64,000 bases of DNA from Bacteroidota bacterium (GTDB taxonomy: Bacteria > Bacteroidota > Bacteroidia > Bacteroidales > Lentimicrobiaceae), in NCBI GenBank assembly GCA_023434665.1, contig JAEYSM010000043.1, forward strand, positions 1 to 64,000, in the 5' to 3' direction. A program made the position numbers and the translations under genes. Below are positions 62,068-64,000 of the stretch, in pieces. Every line of letters begins with the position of its first letter. The first letter of the stretch is position 1. The notes under the pieces are model-generated. The model had not been told where the DNA came from and made no database searches. It worked only from the letters and a program-made list of their open reading frames with translations.

Positions 62068-64000
62068 TTAATTATAAGTTGGCAGGAAGGAATGATTCTT
62101 TGAGTAATCAAGCATCTGCTGGGTGTAGTCGTCAGGATAGGTGACCTTTATGTCAACTATCTTGCCATCTTTCATCTCAGGAACATACACTGGATTGATA
62201 AATCCACCGTAAGGAGCAATGTTAAGTTTATTAAACCGGTCTAATACTTCAGTATGAAGGTCCTGGTTGACTTTAACCGCATATGTTTCGACAAGGGATT
62301 TACCAGCTTCGTAATCACCTTCTGATTTTATACGTTGAATTTCGGCGAGTAGCTGACCAAATAAATTGCGGAGTTTCTGGTAATCATTAATTACAACATA
62401 AGTCTTACCGTTTCGTACTTCCATTGAAATGACATTGTCTGCTTTGCCATTCTCATAACACCATGTAGCAATGAGCTGCCTGCAGCGCATATGAGCTTGC
62501 TCGATGTCCTTGCCAGGCTGAATGCGTGTTAACTGAGTCATAAGCCCGTTCCTGATATAAGAATTATATTCGGCTTTATAGACTTCCTCTTTATCAAAGA
62601 GTCCGATTTCCATCATCTTGGGATCAGCTATATAGTACAGTGCAAACAAGTCGGCACGTGCTTCTTCTAATGGAGATCCGTAATTCTTCAACTCATCACC
62701 ACGGGTGGTTGGTAATAGCTGTCCTGAACCATGACCCAGACATTCGTGCAGGTCAGTGTGAAGGTTGCCAGCCAGTGGGCCATAGGTTTTTGCCCATTCC
62801 ACTTCCTGTGGTGATGCAGCAAATTCTTCAAGCATACCATTGCCCAGAGAAGCCTGATCATAGGCATAGGTTATATTTTCAATGGTAACTGATTTTGATC
62901 CATGTTCTTTACGAATCCAATCGGCATTCGGAAGGTTTATTCCTATAGGAGTAGAAGGGTAGCAGTCCCCGCCTAGTTGTGCAGCAGTAATGACTTTAGC
63001 TGAAACACCTTTGACCTCATCCTTTTTAAATTTTTGATCGACAGGGGAGTTATCCTCAAACCATTGTGCATTGCTGCTAATGATTTCCGCTCTTTTGGTT
63101 GCTTCGATATCTTTAAAGTTGACCACACTTTCCCATGTAGCTTTCAGGCCCAGAGGGTCACCATAATTTTCAATAAAACCATTCACAAAGTCGATATGTG
63201 AATTCAGGTCCTGCACCCATAAAACATTGTATTCGTCCCAGGTGGTGAGATTGCCGGTCTTGTAATATTCGACCAGCTTGTTGATTACCTGTTGCTGGTG
63301 GTCATTTTCTGCAACACCTGCTGCTTTATCCAACCAATATATTATCTGCTCAATTGCTTGTGAATAGAGTCCTCCGAGTTTATAGACTTCCTCTGTAATT
63401 TTTCCGTCTTTCTTAACCACTTTTGAATTCAAGCCCCAAGATATCAAGGTATCACCTCCGGTGCTTTTAACGGTATTCTTGAGGTTAGCATAGTAATCTT
63501 CAACTTCAGCTTGAGTAACACCTTCATAAAAATTGGCTGCTGAATAGGTCACTAAATCCTTTCCTGCTTCCTGATTGATACCTTTAGGAGCAATGTTCGG
63601 ATCAAATATAACCGGAATAATTTCGGCGGTAAAATCCTCAAGTGACTGATTTACTCTGGTGGGCCAACTTTCGGAAGGAGAGTTTTTAATCAGATCAGCG
63701 AAGTATTCCTGACTAAATTCGGGAATGAATTTGTCTTTTGAATAGTGATGGTGAATTCCATTGCTGAACCACACTCTTTTGGTATAAACCATAAAATTCG
63801 CGAATTCTTCGGTATTACGGTCGCCTGTGTAATTCTCAACAATATTTTCGAGTGTACGGCGAATGGGAAGATTATACTTAAAGTTTTGGTCGAAAAGGAT
63901 ATCACGACCTGCCAATGCAGCCTGGCTAAGATAATACACAAGCTCCTTTTGTTTCAATGTAAGATCATCAAAACCTGGTACCTGGTATCTCATAATACGA
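62068..64000 (-). CDS. Dipeptidyl peptidase III-like metallopeptidase (family M49), 5' partial
   Basis: At least 643 codons are visible. The frame continues past the ATG at 63993 to the window edge (RI precedes MRYQVPGF, a conserved stretch), so the start and any signal peptide lie outside. The M49 signature HECLGHGSG gives the zinc ligands and catalytic Glu, and the third ligand is in EEARADLFALYY. It releases dipeptides from peptide N-termini. Bacteroidota homologues often carry a lipoprotein or Sec signal, so the location is unknown here. Confidence 0.9.
   Translation of the reverse strand, partial: RIMRYQVPGFDDLTLKQKELVYYLSQAALAGRDILFDQNFKYNLPIRRTLENIVENYTGDRNTEEFANFMVYTKRVWFSNGIHHHYSKDKFIPEFSQEYFADLIKNSPSESWPTRVNQSLEDFTAEIIPVIFDPNIAPKGINQEAGKDLVTYSAANFYEGVTQAEVEDYYANLKNTVKSTGGDTLISWGLNSKVVKKDGKITEEVYKLGGLYSQAIEQIIYWLDKAAGVAENDHQQQVINKLVEYYKTGNLTTWDEYNVLWVQDLNSHIDFVNGFIENYGDPLGLKATWESVVNFKDIEATKRAEIISSNAQWFEDNSPVDQKFKKDEVKGVSAKVITAAQLGGDCYPSTPIGINLPNADWIRKEHGSKSVTIENITYAYDQASLGNGMLEEFAASPQEVEWAKTYGPLAGNLHTDLHECLGHGSGQLLPTTRGDELKNYGSPLEEARADLFALYYIADPKMMEIGLFDKEEVYKAEYNSYIRNGLMTQLTRIQPGKDIEQAHMRCRQLIATWCYENGKADNVISMEVRNGKTYVVINDYQKLRNLFGQLLAEIQRIKSEGDYEAGKSLVETYAVKVNQDLHTEVLDRFNKLNIAPYGGFINPVYVPEMKDGKIVDIKVTYPDDYTQQMLDYSKNHSFLPTYN

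Overview
The window comes from a Bacteroidota chromosome, most likely an anaerobic or microaerophilic member of the Bacteroidales/Marinilabiliales side of the phylum. Four things point there. Three proteins carry type IX secretion system (T9SS) type A sorting domains. The primary sigma factor is the short, Bacteroidota-type RpoD. At least 18 start regions carry the Bacteroidota -7 element TAnnTTTG. The gene set includes a SusC/CirA-like receptor with a carboxypeptidase-regulatory N-domain, NrfHA, MltG, Fe/Mn superoxide dismutase and TypA. I saw no tRNA or rRNA gene, transposase, integrase, phage gene or CRISPR array. The window is mostly core chromosome, and the unusual material sits in the spacers and in a few gene neighbourhoods.

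Layout. 1-4700: a cysteine desulfurase-SelD fusion (cut by the left edge) translationally coupled to pbpC. 4764-5861: ychF, with a heptamer repeat on both sides. 5928-10886 (minus): a cell-envelope run of dapF, a GNAT acetyltransferase, mltG, phosphomannomutase/phosphoglucomutase and a DUF2279 protein. 11217-21971 (plus): housekeeping genes htrA, rpoD, a lone receiver, pyrG, yidC, a VOC protein, rpsA and rnz. 22097-29828 (minus): a PocR-type hybrid kinase, tcdA, a YdiJ/Dld-like FAD/Fe-S dehydrogenase, a DUF1338 protein and lplA. 29862-40009 (minus): nrfA and nrfH, preceded by an Rrf2 regulator, a 4Fe-4S protein, a cupin, a PepSY membrane protein and a 1553-residue T9SS cargo. 40177-43006: typA, an LEA-like lipoprotein and a TerB-like protein. 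43457-46250 (minus): two tandem paralogous T9SS cargo proteins. 46748-54766 (plus): ffh, folD, a secreted GCTD-motif protein, a PorE-like T9SS envelope protein and a 915-residue unknown exported helical protein. 54834-64000: pepE, sod, an MFS exporter, a TonB-dependent receptor, a DUF486 protein, a CDF metal exporter, a Csp-like copper-storage protein, and a DPP III-type metallopeptidase cut by the right edge.

How genes may work together. (1) The DUF1338 protein (2-oxoadipate dioxygenase/decarboxylase family), the neighbouring YdiJ-like dehydrogenase and LplA could form a route from 2-oxoadipate through D-2-hydroxyglutarate to 2-oxoglutarate, with lipoylation serving 2-oxoacid dehydrogenases. 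(2) NrfHA and the Rrf2-led operon look like a nitrite/NO-responsive block. (3) The PorE-like protein and three CTD proteins connect to T9SS. (4) dapF, mltG and pbpC serve peptidoglycan.

The most striking structural theme is short tandem repetition in the spacers and at gene edges: 7-nt units around ychF; 4x21 nt in the DUF2279 gene; a 26-nt duplication of the dapF start region that creates a coupled upstream ORF; 3x21 nt in the VOC gene followed by 5x41/42 nt at its stop; 7x20/21 nt built from the 3' arm of a terminator; and 4x34 nt before ffh. The arrays have unrelated sequences, but several share periods near 21 and 41-42 nt.
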